Of a stretch of 64,000 nt of DNA, positions 25,061 to 34,770 are shown one piece after another (position 1 is the first letter of the stretch; every line of letters starts with the position of its first letter). Origin of the DNA: an uncultured Clostridia bacterium (GTDB taxonomy: Bacteria; Bacillota; Clostridia; Christensenellales; CAG-138); contig CALGGM010000178.1 in NCBI GenBank assembly GCA_937915925.1, positions 1 to 64,000 on the forward strand. The letters run 5' to 3'. The notes beneath the pieces are model-generated. The model searched no databases. It was not told where the DNA came from and was given only the letters and a program-made list of their open reading frames with translations. Position numbers and translations under genes: made by a program.

Positions 25061-27046
25061 ATGGAGCTTTCTGACTTAAAGGGGATCGGACCGAAGCGCC
25101 TTGCGCTGTTCGCCGAGCTGGATATTCATACGCCCGAGGATCTTCTGCGGTTTTACCCGCGGGAGTATTTGGACTATACGCATTCGCGCGAGATCCGCAC
25201 CCTTTCGGAAGGCGAGCGCGCGACTGTCAAGGTGACCGCGCTCGGCGATCCGACCGTCTTTTATAACAAGGGAAAGTATATCGTGTCACTCCGCGTTTCG
25301 GACGGAACCGGAAAAGCAACGCTTCGGTGGATGAATCAGCCGTATCGGATGAACCAGTTTCACACCGGCGAGACCTTTTTCGCAAACGGGATCGTATCGG
25401 AAAAGCGCGGGACCGTTCTGTATAACCCGCAGATCAACCGCACAAACGGAGGAATCGTTCCGATCTATGCAAGCGTCAAGGGCTTGAATCAGTCCCTGAT
25501 CCGCGAATCGGTCTCCGCCGTTCTGGAGCAGACTGCGCTGTATGAGCTCCTGCCGGACGAATGGCTGAAGCGCTATGAACTGATGGACTACCGCGCGGCG
25601 GTGAAGGAAGCGCATCAGCCAACCTCCTTGGAACGGCTGAACGCAGCAAAGCGGAGACTTTCGTTCGAGGAAGCCTTCCTGTATTTTACCGCGATCCGTG
25701 CGTTGAAGGCGGACCGGAAGCGCAGAAACGGCTTTGCGTTTCAAACGGAAAATGCGCTTGCGGACTTTTTGCGCTCGACGCCGTTTGTGCCGACGGACGC
25801 GCAGCTGCGCGTCATGCGGGAAATCGAGGCGGATATGCGTTCCGATGCGCCGATGAATCGGCTGATTCAGGGCGACGTCGGATCAGGCAAGACGCTGATC
25901 GCGGAGTTTGCGCTGTCGGTTGCCGTGAAGAACGGCAAGCAGGGCGTTTTGCTTGCGCCGACGGAGCTGCTTGCGGAGCAGCATCAAAGAACGCTGCAAA
26001 GGCGTTTTCCGGACGTCTGCCTGTTTGTCGGCAACCTGAAAGCAAAGGACAAGCGCGCGCTTTTGGAACGGATCCAAAGCGGCGACGCGTCCGTCATCAT
26101 CGGGACGCACGCGCTGCTTTCGGAAAATGTATTGTTCCGAGATCTCGGACTTGTCGTAACGGATGAGCAGCACCGATTCGGCGTTGTACAGCGCGCAAAG
26201 ATCGAGGCAAAGGGGACAAGACCGGACGTACTCGTCATGTCGGCGACGCCGATCCCGCGAACGCTGGCGCTTTTGATTTACGCGGATCTCGATCTGTCTG
26301 TGATCGATGCGCTGCCGCCGGGTAGAAAGCCGATCAAAACGTATTTTGTGCCGCACAACAGGCGTACGGACCTTTATCGGCATCTTGCGGAGCATGCGAA
26401 AAACGGTGAACGCGCCTATGTCGTTTGCCCGCTGATCGAACCGACGGAAGGCTTTGAGGGGCTTTCGATCGAAGAGATGGAAACCGAGCTCCGTGCGATG
26501 CTTCCGGACGCTTCGATCGGAATCCTGCACGGGCAGATGCCGGAGACGCAGAAGCATGCCGTCATGCAGGCATTTCGCGACGGCGACGTCTCAATCCTCC
26601 TTTCGACCACGGTCGTCGAGGTCGGCGTGGACGTTCCGCAGGCGACCGCAATGGTGATCGAGGGCGCGGATCATTTCGGACTTGCGACGTTGCATCAGCT
26701 GCGCGGCAGAGTGGGCAGGGGAGATGTACAGTCCAATTGCTATCTTCTTTGCAAGAATCCGAGCGAGCACGCCCGTGAGCGGATCGAAGCAATGCTGTCG
26801 AGCAGCAATGGATTCGAGATCGCGCAACGCGATTATGAGATCCGCGGCAGCGGCGATCTGTTCGGCGTCAGACAGAGCGGGGACGGGGAGATGAACGGGA
26901 TCCTGTCCGGCTGCACGGCGGAGATCATCGAAACGGCTTCCGCCGCGGCAAACGAGGTATTCAATCTGCCGACGGTGCAGTATAATGTGCTTCTGAAGGA
27001 AGCGGTCGACCGCTATCGGTTTTTAAGCAATATCTCGCATAACTGA
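25061..27046 (+). CDS. recG: ATP-dependent DNA helicase RecG
   Basis: A 661-residue branched-DNA helicase that drives fork regression and Holliday-junction migration. An N-terminal wedge domain (OB fold, about 55-150) precedes helicase motifs: Walker A GDVGSGKTLIA, motif II DEQHRFGV, motif III MSATPIPRTLAL and the LHQLRGRVGRG segment, followed by the RecG-specific tail ending RFLSNISHN. Family-typical length. ATG 25061 (or TTG 25058) directly follows a terminator hairpin and has no ribosome binding site. Its own promoter could not be seen. Confidence 0.96.
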   Translation: MELSDLKGIGPKRLALFAELDIHTPEDLLRFYPREYLDYTHSREIRTLSEGERATVKVTALGDPTVFYNKGKYIVSLRVSDGTGKATLRWMNQPYRMNQFHTGETFFANGIVSEKRGTVLYNPQINRTNGGIVPIYASVKGLNQSLIRESVSAVLEQTALYELLPDEWLKRYELMDYRAAVKEAHQPTSLERLNAAKRRLSFEEAFLYFTAIRALKADRKRRNGFAFQTENALADFLRSTPFVPTDAQLRVMREIEADMRSDAPMNRLIQGDVGSGKTLIAEFALSVAVKNGKQGVLLAPTELLAEQHQRTLQRRFPDVCLFVGNLKAKDKRALLERIQSGDASVIIGTHALLSENVLFRDLGLVVTDEQHRFGVVQRAKIEAKGTRPDVLVMSATPIPRTLALLIYADLDLSVIDALPPGRKPIKTYFVPHNRRTDLYRHLAEHAKNGERAYVVCPLIEPTEGFEGLSIEEMETELRAMLPDASIGILHGQMPETQKHAVMQAFRDGDVSILLSTTVVEVGVDVPQATAMVIEGADHFGLATLHQLRGRVGRGDVQSNCYLLCKNPSEHARERIEAMLSSSNGFEIAQRDYEIRGSGDLFGVRQSGDGEMNGILSGCTAEIIETASAAANEVFNLPTVQYNVLLKEAVDRYRFLSNISHN

Positions 27047-27047
27047 T

Positions 27048-27073
27048 AAAATCGCCGGACAATCGGCGATTTT
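27048..27073. terminator. Bidirectional terminator between recG and the SASP genes
   Basis: Perfect 10-bp arms AAAATCGCCG and CGGCGATTTT with a 6-nt loop; A- and T-rich ends serve both strands. Confidence 0.8.
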
Positions 27074-27089
27074 ATCGGGTTCTTCTCTT

Positions 27090-27302
27090 TTATCTCATCA
27101 TGGACGAGGTTCCGTTCATGTTGTTCTGTGCGTATGCAATCATGCGCTTGACCATCTCACCGCCGACAGAACCCGCTTCACGCGAGGACAGGTCGCCGTT
27201 GTAGCCCTGTTTCAGATCAACATTCAGGGAATTCGCAACTTCGTACTTGAAGTTCTGAAGAGCCTGCTTGCTCTCGGGAATCAAAGCACCGTTTCTGCTC
27301 AT
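27090..27302 (-). CDS. Alpha/beta-type small acid-soluble spore protein
   Basis: A 70-residue spore DNA-binding protein of the SspA/SspB type that saturates and protects the chromosome in dormant spores. Family signatures are seen: FKYEVANSLNVDLKQGYNGD and SREAGSVGGEMVKRMI. The latter includes the germination-protease region. AAGGAG precedes the ATG. It is 19 bases downstream of a paralogue, so both are probably one forespore transcript. Confidence 0.96.
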   Translation of the reverse strand: MSRNGALIPESKQALQNFKYEVANSLNVDLKQGYNGDLSSREAGSVGGEMVKRMIAYAQNNMNGTSSMMR

Positions 27303-27321
27303 TGTTCGTACTCCTTTCTAT

Positions 27322-27513
27322 TTAGTGAAGGTTTTTCTCGGCGTAAGCGATCATGCGCTTCACCATTTCACCGCCGATACTGCCCGCCTCGCGGGAAGTC
27401 AGATCGCCGTTGTAACCCTGCTTCAGATCGATATTCAGAGAGGAAGCAACTTCGCTCTTGAACGACTGCAGCTTGCCCTTGGATTCGGGGACCGTATTGC
27501 TGTTGCGTGCCAT
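27322..27513 (-). CDS. Alpha/beta-type small acid-soluble spore protein (second copy)
   Basis: A 63-residue paralogue of the preceding gene with KSEVASSLNIDLKQGYNGD and SREAGSIGGEMVKRMIAYA. ATG 27513 was chosen: AAGGAGGTG ends six bases before it, while the in-frame GTG at 27522 lies inside that ribosome binding site. Upstream on the minus strand CATACTT (27572-27566) resembles a sigma-G -10 box, but no good -35 was found. Confidence 0.95.
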   Translation of the reverse strand: MARNSNTVPESKGKLQSFKSEVASSLNIDLKQGYNGDLTSREAGSIGGEMVKRMIAYAEKNLH

Positions 27514-27609
27514 TTGTTTCACCTCCTTAGCAATTTGTTACCCTTAATTTCTGCAAAGTTCGCAAAAGTATGAACGGTAAAATATGGTCTCCGGTTCAGA
27601 AAACGGTGC

Positions 27610-27638
27610 TTGAATGCTGTATGAAATTGTAGTATAAT
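27610..27638 (+). promoter_or_regulatory. Promoter of the miaB-mutSL operon
   Basis: TTGAAT (27610-27615), 17-bp spacer, TATAAT (27633-27638), 30 bases before miaB. The genes from miaB to 35992 overlap or abut, so this may drive them all. Confidence 0.75.
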
Positions 27639-27667
27639 AAAATGAAAATTTATGGAGAGAAGATCGA

Positions 27668-29071
27668 ATGAAATCGAATGTATTTGTTCCGCAGGAGGAA
27701 CTTGACATACAGCATCAGATCGCGGCGGAGCTTTTTCGGGAAATCCGACCGCGCGGGCTGACCTTTTATGTGGAGACCTTCGGCTGTCAGATGAACGTGC
27801 GCGACAGCGAAACGGTCAAGGGGTGGCTCACGGAAGCCGGATATTCGGAAGCTTCCGAAAAAGACAGCGCTGACTTTATTCTGTTCAACACCTGCTGTGT
27901 GCGCGATCATGCCGAAAAGCGGCTGATGGGCAATATCGGCGCGTTGAAGGAATTGAAGGACGCAAACCCCGGACTGCTCATCGGCATCTGCGGATGCATG
28001 ATGCAGCAGGAGGGCATGGCGAAAAAGCTTTTGAAACGCTTTCCGCACGTCAGTCTGATCTTCGGTACGAACGTGCTGCATAAGTTTCCCGAAATGCTGC
28101 GCGACGTTTTGAACGGCGATCGCATCGCGGTCACGGACCGAGCAAACGACGCGATCGCCGAGGATATGCCGAAGCTTCGAGACAATCCGAGGACCGCGTT
28201 TGTTAATATCATGTACGGATGCGACAACTACTGCGCGTACTGCATCGTTCCGTACGTGCGCGGAAGGGAACGCTCCAGAAAGCCGGAGGACATCCGCGAC
28301 GAGATCGTCGCGCTTGCAAAAGACGGTGTAACGGAGATCACGCTGCTCGGGCAGAACGTCAATTCCTACGGAAACGACGGATCGACCGGCATGCACTTTG
28401 CGGACCTTCTGCGGTATGTGTCCGATGTGCCGGGTGTCAAGCGCATCCGGTTCATGTCCTCACATCCGAAGGACCTCAATGAAGACGTCATGCGCGCGAT
28501 CGCGGAGCTTCCGAACGTCTGTCATCATGTGCATCTGCCGGTGCAGTCTGGCAACAACGAGGTGCTGAAGCGCATGAACCGCAAATACACGCGCGAGCAT
28601 TATCTTTCGATCATCGAACGGCTTCGCGCGATGGTGCCGGATATCGAATTCACGACGGATATCATCGTCGGATTCCCGGGCGAGACCGAGGAAGCGTTCC
28701 TCGATACGATGTCGCTTGTGGAGGAGGTCGGATTTGCCGCGGCATTTACATTTGCGTATTCGCCGCGCGTTGGCACCGTCGCCGCAAAACGCGAGGATCA
28801 GATCCCGGAATCGGTCAAAAAACAGCGTTTGCATGCATTAAACGAACTGCAGGCAAGAAAGACCGTTGAAAACAACGAAACCTATATCGGGCATATCGGC
28901 GAGGTTTTGGTGGAGGGATGCGACGAGAGGGGAGCGGATACGATGCTTTACGGCAAGTATCAGAACTTCAAGATGGTTTACTTCCCGGGCTGTCCCGAGC
29001 TTCTGAACCGGTATGTCACCGTGAAGGTAACCAAAACAAATAAGAATTCACTGTTGGGAGAAATGATATGA
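27668..29071 (+). CDS. miaB: tRNA-2-methylthio-N6-isopentenyladenosine synthase MiaB
   Basis: A 467-residue radical-SAM methylthiotransferase that modifies A37 of tRNAs reading UNN codons. N-terminal UPF0004 domain with cluster-binding cysteines (TFGCQMNVRDSE, NTCCVRDHA, ICGCMMQ), the radical-SAM CxxxCxxC in YGCDNYCAYCIVPYVRGRERSR read as two stretches, and a C-terminal TRAM domain. Its substrate is made by MiaA, encoded in the same operon. ATGA overlap with the YmcA-like gene. Confidence 0.97.
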   Translation: MKSNVFVPQEELDIQHQIAAELFREIRPRGLTFYVETFGCQMNVRDSETVKGWLTEAGYSEASEKDSADFILFNTCCVRDHAEKRLMGNIGALKELKDANPGLLIGICGCMMQQEGMAKKLLKRFPHVSLIFGTNVLHKFPEMLRDVLNGDRIAVTDRANDAIAEDMPKLRDNPRTAFVNIMYGCDNYCAYCIVPYVRGRERSRKPEDIRDEIVALAKDGVTEITLLGQNVNSYGNDGSTGMHFADLLRYVSDVPGVKRIRFMSSHPKDLNEDVMRAIAELPNVCHHVHLPVQSGNNEVLKRMNRKYTREHYLSIIERLRAMVPDIEFTTDIIVGFPGETEEAFLDTMSLVEEVGFAAAFTFAYSPRVGTVAAKREDQIPESVKKQRLHALNELQARKTVENNETYIGHIGEVLVEGCDERGADTMLYGKYQNFKMVYFPGCPELLNRYVTVKVTKTNKNSLLGEMI

Positions 29072-29400
29072 ACGAACTGAAAACCTACCTTGAACTCAGC
29101 GAACAGGTCAAGGCTGACGAAAGCCTGATGAAGCTGATCGACACCTACCAGGCGGAAACGAAGCGGCTGATGGATCTGATCCAGGATCCAGATTACGACG
29201 CGCAGGAAGCGATCCGCCTCACAAACGACGTGGAGTACATGTCCGAGCAGATCTCCTCGAACGAGCTGTACCGTTCGTTCGTCGCGGCGAAGGATGCGCT
29301 TGACCGCGTGCTCCGTGAGAGAGCGGTCAAGTCCATGCCGTGCGACTGCAACTGCAGCACCTGCAAGAGCGAATGCAATTCCCGGGAGGATCATCAATGA
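29068..29400 (+). CDS. YlbF/YmcA-family protein with Cys-rich tail
   Basis: A 110-residue helical protein of the YlbF/YmcA family. In Bacillus YmcA, YlbF and YaaT form an iron-sulfur complex that promotes RNase Y function, competence and sporulation, and ymcA follows miaB as here. The C terminus carries a dense Cys cluster, CDCNCSTCKSEC (residues 92-103, five Cys), suited to binding an Fe-S cluster or metal. Start and stop overlap miaB and mutS by four bases each. Confidence 0.85.
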   Translation: MNELKTYLELSEQVKADESLMKLIDTYQAETKRLMDLIQDPDYDAQEAIRLTNDVEYMSEQISSNELYRSFVAAKDALDRVLRERAVKSMPCDCNCSTCKSECNSREDHQ

Positions 29401-31994
29401 GCGAATTGACGCCGATGATGCGCCAATACATGGAAGTGAAGCAGCAATATCCGGACTGCTTTCTTTTCTACCGTCTCGGAGACTTCTACGAGATGTTCTT
29501 TGACGACGCCATCGAAGGCTCAAAAATCCTGGAGCTGACGCTGACCGGGCGCGACTGCGGTCTTGAGGAGCGCGCGCCGATGTGCGGCGTTCCGTATCAT
29601 GCCGTCGATTCGTATGTCAACAAAATGATCTCGCAGGGACATAAGGTCGCGATCTGCGAGCAGATGGAGGATCCGGCGCTTGCGAAGGGGCTTGTGACCC
29701 GATCGGTCACGCGCGTCATCACGCCGGGTACGGTGATCGAGGAACAGATCCTCGACGAATCCAAGAACAACTATATCTTTGCGGTCAACTACACGCAAAG
29801 CGGGATCGGATACGCGTACTCCGATATTTCGACGGGCGTGTTCTGTACCTGCGAGCTGTACGGGTCCAATGCGACGACGGCGCTGTTTGACGAGCTGACA
29901 AGGCTCGCGCCCTCCGAGGTCGTTGCAAACGAATCGCTGTTCGAACAGGAATATCTGACCAAGCGCATCCGTTCGTCGTATTATCTTGAAAAACTCGCGA
30001 ACGTTCGCTTCCATCCCGAGCAGGCGGAAAAGCGGCTCAAGGAGCATTTCAACGTTGCGTCGCTGAAGGGCTACGGACTCGAAGGAAAGCGCTTTGCCGT
30101 CGGCGCAGCAGGGGCGCTGCTGTCGTATCTTGAGGACACGCAGAAGAATGCGCTTTCGCATCTGCATACGATCCGTTTTCTGAACCGTTCGGAGTTCATG
30201 CAGATGGATGCGTCCACGAGGAGAAACCTCGAGCTTACGCAGCCACTGCAGTTCAACGGCAGCAAAAAGAGCACGCTTCTGTATCTGCTGGACGCAACCA
30301 AAACGAGCATGGGCGCGCGGCTGCTTCGCAGCTGGGTCGACTGTCCACTGCAAAAGAAGAACGATATTCTCTATCGCCTGCAGGCGGTCGACGCGTTTGT
30401 CAAGGACCTTCGCACGAGAAAGCTGCTCGGCGAATATCTCGGCTCGGTTTACGACATCGAGCGTTTGACGAGCAAGATTGCCTACGGAACGATCAACGGC
30501 CGCGACTGCATTGCGCTTCTCAACTCGCTTCGGCAGATCACGCCGATCACCATGCTGCTCTACGGCATCCCCGCGGAAGCCATCGATACGATCGTGCGCG
30601 AGCTCGATCCGATGGACGACGTGATCGGGCTGATCGATGCGGCGATCGATCCGAACCCGCCGATCAACATCAAGGACGGCGGATTGATCCGCAAAGGTTA
30701 CAACGCTGAGGTGGACGAGCTTCGCGCCGTTTCCGGCGACAGCCGCGGGATGCTCGAACAGATCGCCGTGCGCGAACGCGAGGCGACCGGCATCAAAACG
30801 CTTCGCATCGGATACAACCGTGTGTTCGGGTACTATATCGAGGTCACGAAGTCGTTCGTGCAGAACGTTCCGTATTATTACGAGCGCAAACAGACGCTTG
30901 CCAATGCGGAACGCTATATCACACCGGAGCTCAAAGAGCTCGAACAAAAGATCCTGAATGCCTCCGATCGGCTTCTGGAACTGGAAACCGAGCTGTTCCG
31001 CGGCGTTCGCGAAACGCTGCTTGCGTGTACCGAGCGCTTACAGCAGGACGCAGCGCTGCTTGCAAGGCTCGATGTGTTCCGCTCGCTTGCCGAGGTTGCG
31101 GTGTCCAATCGCTATGTCATGCCGACGATCGCGGACGAGCCGATCATCCGCATCAAAAACGGTCGCCATCCGATCGTAGAGAAATCCGGCAAAAACGGAT
31201 TCATCCCGAACGACGTCAATCTCGACACCGATCGCAACCGACTTTTGATCGTGACCGGTCCGAACATGGCGGGAAAATCCACCTACATGCGGCAGGTCGC
31301 GTTGATTACGCTGATGGCGCATATCGGCTCTTTTGTGCCTGCAGACGAGGCGGAGATCGGGATCGTCGATCGCATCTTCACGCGCATCGGCGCGAGCGAC
31401 GATCTTGCGTCCGGACAAAGCACGTTCATGGTCGAGATGAGCGAGATGGCGAACATCATCAACAACGCGACTAAGGACAGTCTGCTGATCCTCGACGAGA
31501 TCGGACGCGGCACAAGCACGTTCGATGGGCTTTCGATCGCGTGGGCGGTGCTCGAGCATATCGCAAACCCGGTGCTCTGCGGCGCTAAGGCGCTGTTTGC
31601 GACGCATTATCACGAGCTTACCGAGCTCGAAGGAAAGCTGGAGGGCGTCGTAAACTACCGCATTACGGTCAAGGAGATCGGCGACGATATCCTGTTTTTG
31701 AGAAAGATCGTCAAGGGCAGTGCGGACAAGAGCTTCGGCATTCAGGTCGCGAAGCTCGCCGGGCTTCCGGACGCCGTGATCAGCCGCGCAAAGGAGATCC
31801 TCGGCGAGCTGGAGCAGTCTGATCTGCTCGTGCGCGATCCGAAGGAGCGGACGGAACCGCAGGAAGCGCACGGCTCCATGGTCGGACAGTCAATTTTGAA
31901 CGATCTGAACAAGATCGATCTCGATCATATGACGCCGATCGATGCGTTTATGAAGCTGCATTCCTACTGTGATGCGCTGAAAGGAGAGTCATAA
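29397..31994 (+). CDS. mutS: DNA mismatch repair protein MutS
   Basis: An 865-residue mismatch sensor. Mismatch-binding Phe motif FYRLGDFYEMFFDDA near residue 25, core and clamp domains, then the ABC ATPase with Walker A GPNMAGKSTYMRQ (near 620), signature ASGQSTFMVEMSE and Walker B LLILDEIGRGT. The ATG at 29397 overlaps the upstream stop and follows GGGAGG; a longer in-frame start would invade the YmcA-like gene. The stop overlaps mutL by one base. Confidence 0.98.
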   Translation: MSELTPMMRQYMEVKQQYPDCFLFYRLGDFYEMFFDDAIEGSKILELTLTGRDCGLEERAPMCGVPYHAVDSYVNKMISQGHKVAICEQMEDPALAKGLVTRSVTRVITPGTVIEEQILDESKNNYIFAVNYTQSGIGYAYSDISTGVFCTCELYGSNATTALFDELTRLAPSEVVANESLFEQEYLTKRIRSSYYLEKLANVRFHPEQAEKRLKEHFNVASLKGYGLEGKRFAVGAAGALLSYLEDTQKNALSHLHTIRFLNRSEFMQMDASTRRNLELTQPLQFNGSKKSTLLYLLDATKTSMGARLLRSWVDCPLQKKNDILYRLQAVDAFVKDLRTRKLLGEYLGSVYDIERLTSKIAYGTINGRDCIALLNSLRQITPITMLLYGIPAEAIDTIVRELDPMDDVIGLIDAAIDPNPPINIKDGGLIRKGYNAEVDELRAVSGDSRGMLEQIAVREREATGIKTLRIGYNRVFGYYIEVTKSFVQNVPYYYERKQTLANAERYITPELKELEQKILNASDRLLELETELFRGVRETLLACTERLQQDAALLARLDVFRSLAEVAVSNRYVMPTIADEPIIRIKNGRHPIVEKSGKNGFIPNDVNLDTDRNRLLIVTGPNMAGKSTYMRQVALITLMAHIGSFVPADEAEIGIVDRIFTRIGASDDLASGQSTFMVEMSEMANIINNATKDSLLILDEIGRGTSTFDGLSIAWAVLEHIANPVLCGAKALFATHYHELTELEGKLEGVVNYRITVKEIGDDILFLRKIVKGSADKSFGIQVAKLAGLPDAVISRAKEILGELEQSDLLVRDPKERTEPQEAHGSMVGQSILNDLNKIDLDHMTPIDAFMKLHSYCDALKGES

Positions 31995-33826
31995 TGCCCG
32001 CGATCCATGTTTTAAAACCGCAGGTCGCCAATCAGATCGCCGCGGGCGAGGTCGTGGAACGACCGGCTTCCGTTGTGAAGGAGCTTGTCGAAAACGCGAT
32101 CGACGCCGGCGCAACGGCGGTCACTGTTCGCATCGAGAACGGGGGCATGCGCAGCATCACGGTCATCGATAACGGCTGCGGCATCGCGCGCGAGGACTGT
32201 AAAAACGCGTTCCTGAGACATGCAACCAGCAAGATCTCCACGGCGGACGATCTGTCGCGCGTTCTGACGCTCGGTTTTCGCGGCGAAGCGCTCGCTTCGA
32301 TCGCGTCCGTGTCGCGCGTGACCATGCAGACGCGTCCAAAGGACGCCGAGGTCGGCACAAAGCTGATCATCGATAACGGGACCGTCGTCAGCGAGGAGGA
32401 TTCCTCCTGCGTGTTCGGCACGACCTTTACGGTCGAGGAGCTGTTTGCGTCCGTGCCGGCACGGCTGAAATTCTTGAAATCCGCACGTTCCGAGGCGGGG
32501 CATATCGGCGATTACATCGGTCGCATGATCCTCGCAAGACCGGAGATTTCGTTTCGTTACGAGGCGGACGGCAAGACCGTATATGAAACATACGGGGACG
32601 GAAACCTGCTGAACGCTGTGTTTTGCGTTTACGGCGCAACGGTTGCGGAAAAGGTCGTTCCTGTCGAGTACGACAACGGCTATATCGGCGTCAGCGGCTT
32701 TCTCGGACTTCCCGAAATTTCAAGAAACAACCGCACGTTCCAGACCCTGTTTATCAACGGGCGTTCGATCCGTTCGCTCTCGGTTTCGACTGCGGTTGCG
32801 CAGGCATACGACACGCGACTGATGATCGGACGGTTCCCGTTCTTTGTTCTGAACCTGTCGCTTGCGCCGCAGGAGGTCGACGTCAACGTGCATCCGAGCA
32901 AGGCGGAGGTGCGGTTCGCGGACGACAATCGGGTCTTTACTTCCGTTTCGGCGGCAGCGAAGCTTGCGCTGTCATCAAGCGAGCGGCACATTGAGTCCGC
33001 GCTCGACGTCGTGCAGCCGAAACAGCCCGCGATCCCGTCGGAGCCGGAGATCAGACACGAGCCGATCCCCGTACCGAGGGTGGATTTCCGCGATTTCGCG
33101 CCGAAGGGCGGTTCGTCTTTCTCATATCGGGAAAGCACTTCCTTCAATACGTTCCGCGAGAAGGGGAGCGTCGGAACAGTTCCGAGCTTTACCGTGAAAA
33201 CGGGCGCGCCTTCGGAACCGTCGAAGGCAAAGACCGTCGAGCCTCTGTTTACAAACGAGCAGACCGACATCATCGGCTGTGTCTTTCAGACCTACTGGCT
33301 TGCGACACGCGGCGACAATCTGTTTTTGATCGATCAGCATGCCGCGCATGAGAGAAGGCTCTTTGACGACCTTCGCTCGCGCAAGACGGAGCTTGGCGCA
33401 CAACAGCTGCTTGTGCCGCGTGAGGTGAGGCTGACCCCGTCGGAGATGTCCGTTTGGGAAGCGAACCAGTCCGCCGTGCTGGAGCTCGGCTTCGGGCTGA
33501 CGCAAAGCGGGGCTACTACACTCTTGCTGTCGGAGGTTCCCGTGCTGAACGGACAGACGCTGAACGAGGCATATCTGCACGCCGTTCTCACGATCATGGA
33601 GGGACAGAACAGGAATGCTGCGGACGAGCTAGTAAAGGAGCGTCTGATGCAGGCGGCTTGCAAGCACGCGATCAAGGGGGGAGAGGCGATCGAACGCGAG
33701 GAGATCGTTGATCTTCTGAACGCGTTCCTGTCCGGTGAGGTGCCGCTGACCTGTCCGCACGGACGTCCGGTCGTGGTGCGGATCACCAAAACGGAGCTTG
33801 AAAAAATGTTCCGCAGAATCGTATGA
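31994..33826 (+). CDS. mutL: DNA mismatch repair protein MutL with endonuclease domain
   Basis: A 610-residue protein. GHKL ATPase motifs are at the N terminus (VVKELVENAIDAGA, DNGCGI, LGFRGEAL). A variable linker spans about 325-405. The C-terminal domain has the nicking-endonuclease motifs: DQHAAHERRLFD from residue 447 (Asp in place of the usual last Glu), ACKHAIKGGE and CPHGRP. This fits a MutH-less Firmicutes repair system in which MutL makes the nick. Confidence 0.97.
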   Translation: MPAIHVLKPQVANQIAAGEVVERPASVVKELVENAIDAGATAVTVRIENGGMRSITVIDNGCGIAREDCKNAFLRHATSKISTADDLSRVLTLGFRGEALASIASVSRVTMQTRPKDAEVGTKLIIDNGTVVSEEDSSCVFGTTFTVEELFASVPARLKFLKSARSEAGHIGDYIGRMILARPEISFRYEADGKTVYETYGDGNLLNAVFCVYGATVAEKVVPVEYDNGYIGVSGFLGLPEISRNNRTFQTLFINGRSIRSLSVSTAVAQAYDTRLMIGRFPFFVLNLSLAPQEVDVNVHPSKAEVRFADDNRVFTSVSAAAKLALSSSERHIESALDVVQPKQPAIPSEPEIRHEPIPVPRVDFRDFAPKGGSSFSYRESTSFNTFREKGSVGTVPSFTVKTGAPSEPSKAKTVEPLFTNEQTDIIGCVFQTYWLATRGDNLFLIDQHAAHERRLFDDLRSRKTELGAQQLLVPREVRLTPSEMSVWEANQSAVLELGFGLTQSGATTLLLSEVPVLNGQTLNEAYLHAVLTIMEGQNRNAADELVKERLMQAACKHAIKGGEAIEREEIVDLLNAFLSGEVPLTCPHGRPVVVRITKTELEKMFRRIV

Positions 33827-34770
33827 GCGACCGCCCGACCATCCTTTGCATCGTCGGTCCGACCGCGTGCGGGAAGACGGCGCTGTCCGTTGCGCTTGCG
33901 AAACGGCTGAATGGGGAGATCGTTTCCGCCGACGCCGTGGCGGTTTATCGGAGATTGGATATCGGATCCGCAAAACCGACCGAAACGGAACGGCAGGGGA
34001 TTCCGCATCATATGATCGACTGCGTGGATATCGCGGACGATTCGTTTACCGTGTCCGCGTTTCGCGACGCCGCGCGTAAAGCGATCGACGGGATCGCAGA
34101 ACGGGGAAGGCTCCCGATCGTTGTGGGCGGAAGCGGGCTGTATCTCGATTCGATATTTTCCGATATGCAGTTCTCAGCGCCTTCGGATCCGGAAATTCGG
34201 GCACAGCTCGAACGCGATTACGATGCGGATAAAAAAGCCGTTTTTGAGACGCTGAGCGCGTGTGATCCGATCGCGACGAAGCGCCTGCATCCGAACGATA
34301 AAAAACGCGTCGTGCGTGCACTTGAGGTGTACCGCGTGACGGGTAAGCCGTTCTCGGAGCTGAACCGCGCATTTGAAACGGCGCAGCAGGACGATCAAAC
34401 CTATCGAACGGCGCGCATCGGATTGAATCCCGAACGAACCGTCCTGTATGCGCGCATCGATCGCAGAGTGGACGAAATGATGCAAAACGGGCTTTTGGAG
34501 GAAGCGTATACGCTGTTCCGTGAGGGCTATACGCCGGATCGGTACCGTGCCATGCAGTCCATTGGGTACGCGCAGCTGTACGACGCCTACACCGGCGCTT
34601 GCTCTGTTGCGGAAGCGGTCGAGCGTATCAAGCTCGATACGCGCCATTTTGCGAAACGGCAGATCACTTGGTTTAAGCGGAATCCGAATACCGTATGGAT
34701 CGATCCGCTGGCGCCCGATTTTGAGGACGTGATCCGAACATGTATGGAGTTGATCAACAGCAATGAATGA
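33823..34770 (+). CDS. miaA: tRNA dimethylallyltransferase MiaA
   Basis: A 315-residue enzyme that transfers the isopentenyl group to A37 of tRNA, the substrate later modified by MiaB. P-loop GPTACGKTALS (residues 9-19), DAVAVYRRLDIGSAKP, VVGGSGLYLDS, and QITWFKRNP near the C terminus. ATGA overlap with mutL. Bacillus hfq, often next, is not present here. Confidence 0.97.
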   Translation: MSDRPTILCIVGPTACGKTALSVALAKRLNGEIVSADAVAVYRRLDIGSAKPTETERQGIPHHMIDCVDIADDSFTVSAFRDAARKAIDGIAERGRLPIVVGGSGLYLDSIFSDMQFSAPSDPEIRAQLERDYDADKKAVFETLSACDPIATKRLHPNDKKRVVRALEVYRVTGKPFSELNRAFETAQQDDQTYRTARIGLNPERTVLYARIDRRVDEMMQNGLLEEAYTLFREGYTPDRYRAMQSIGYAQLYDAYTGACSVAEAVERIKLDTRHFAKRQITWFKRNPNTVWIDPLAPDFEDVIRTCMELINSNE

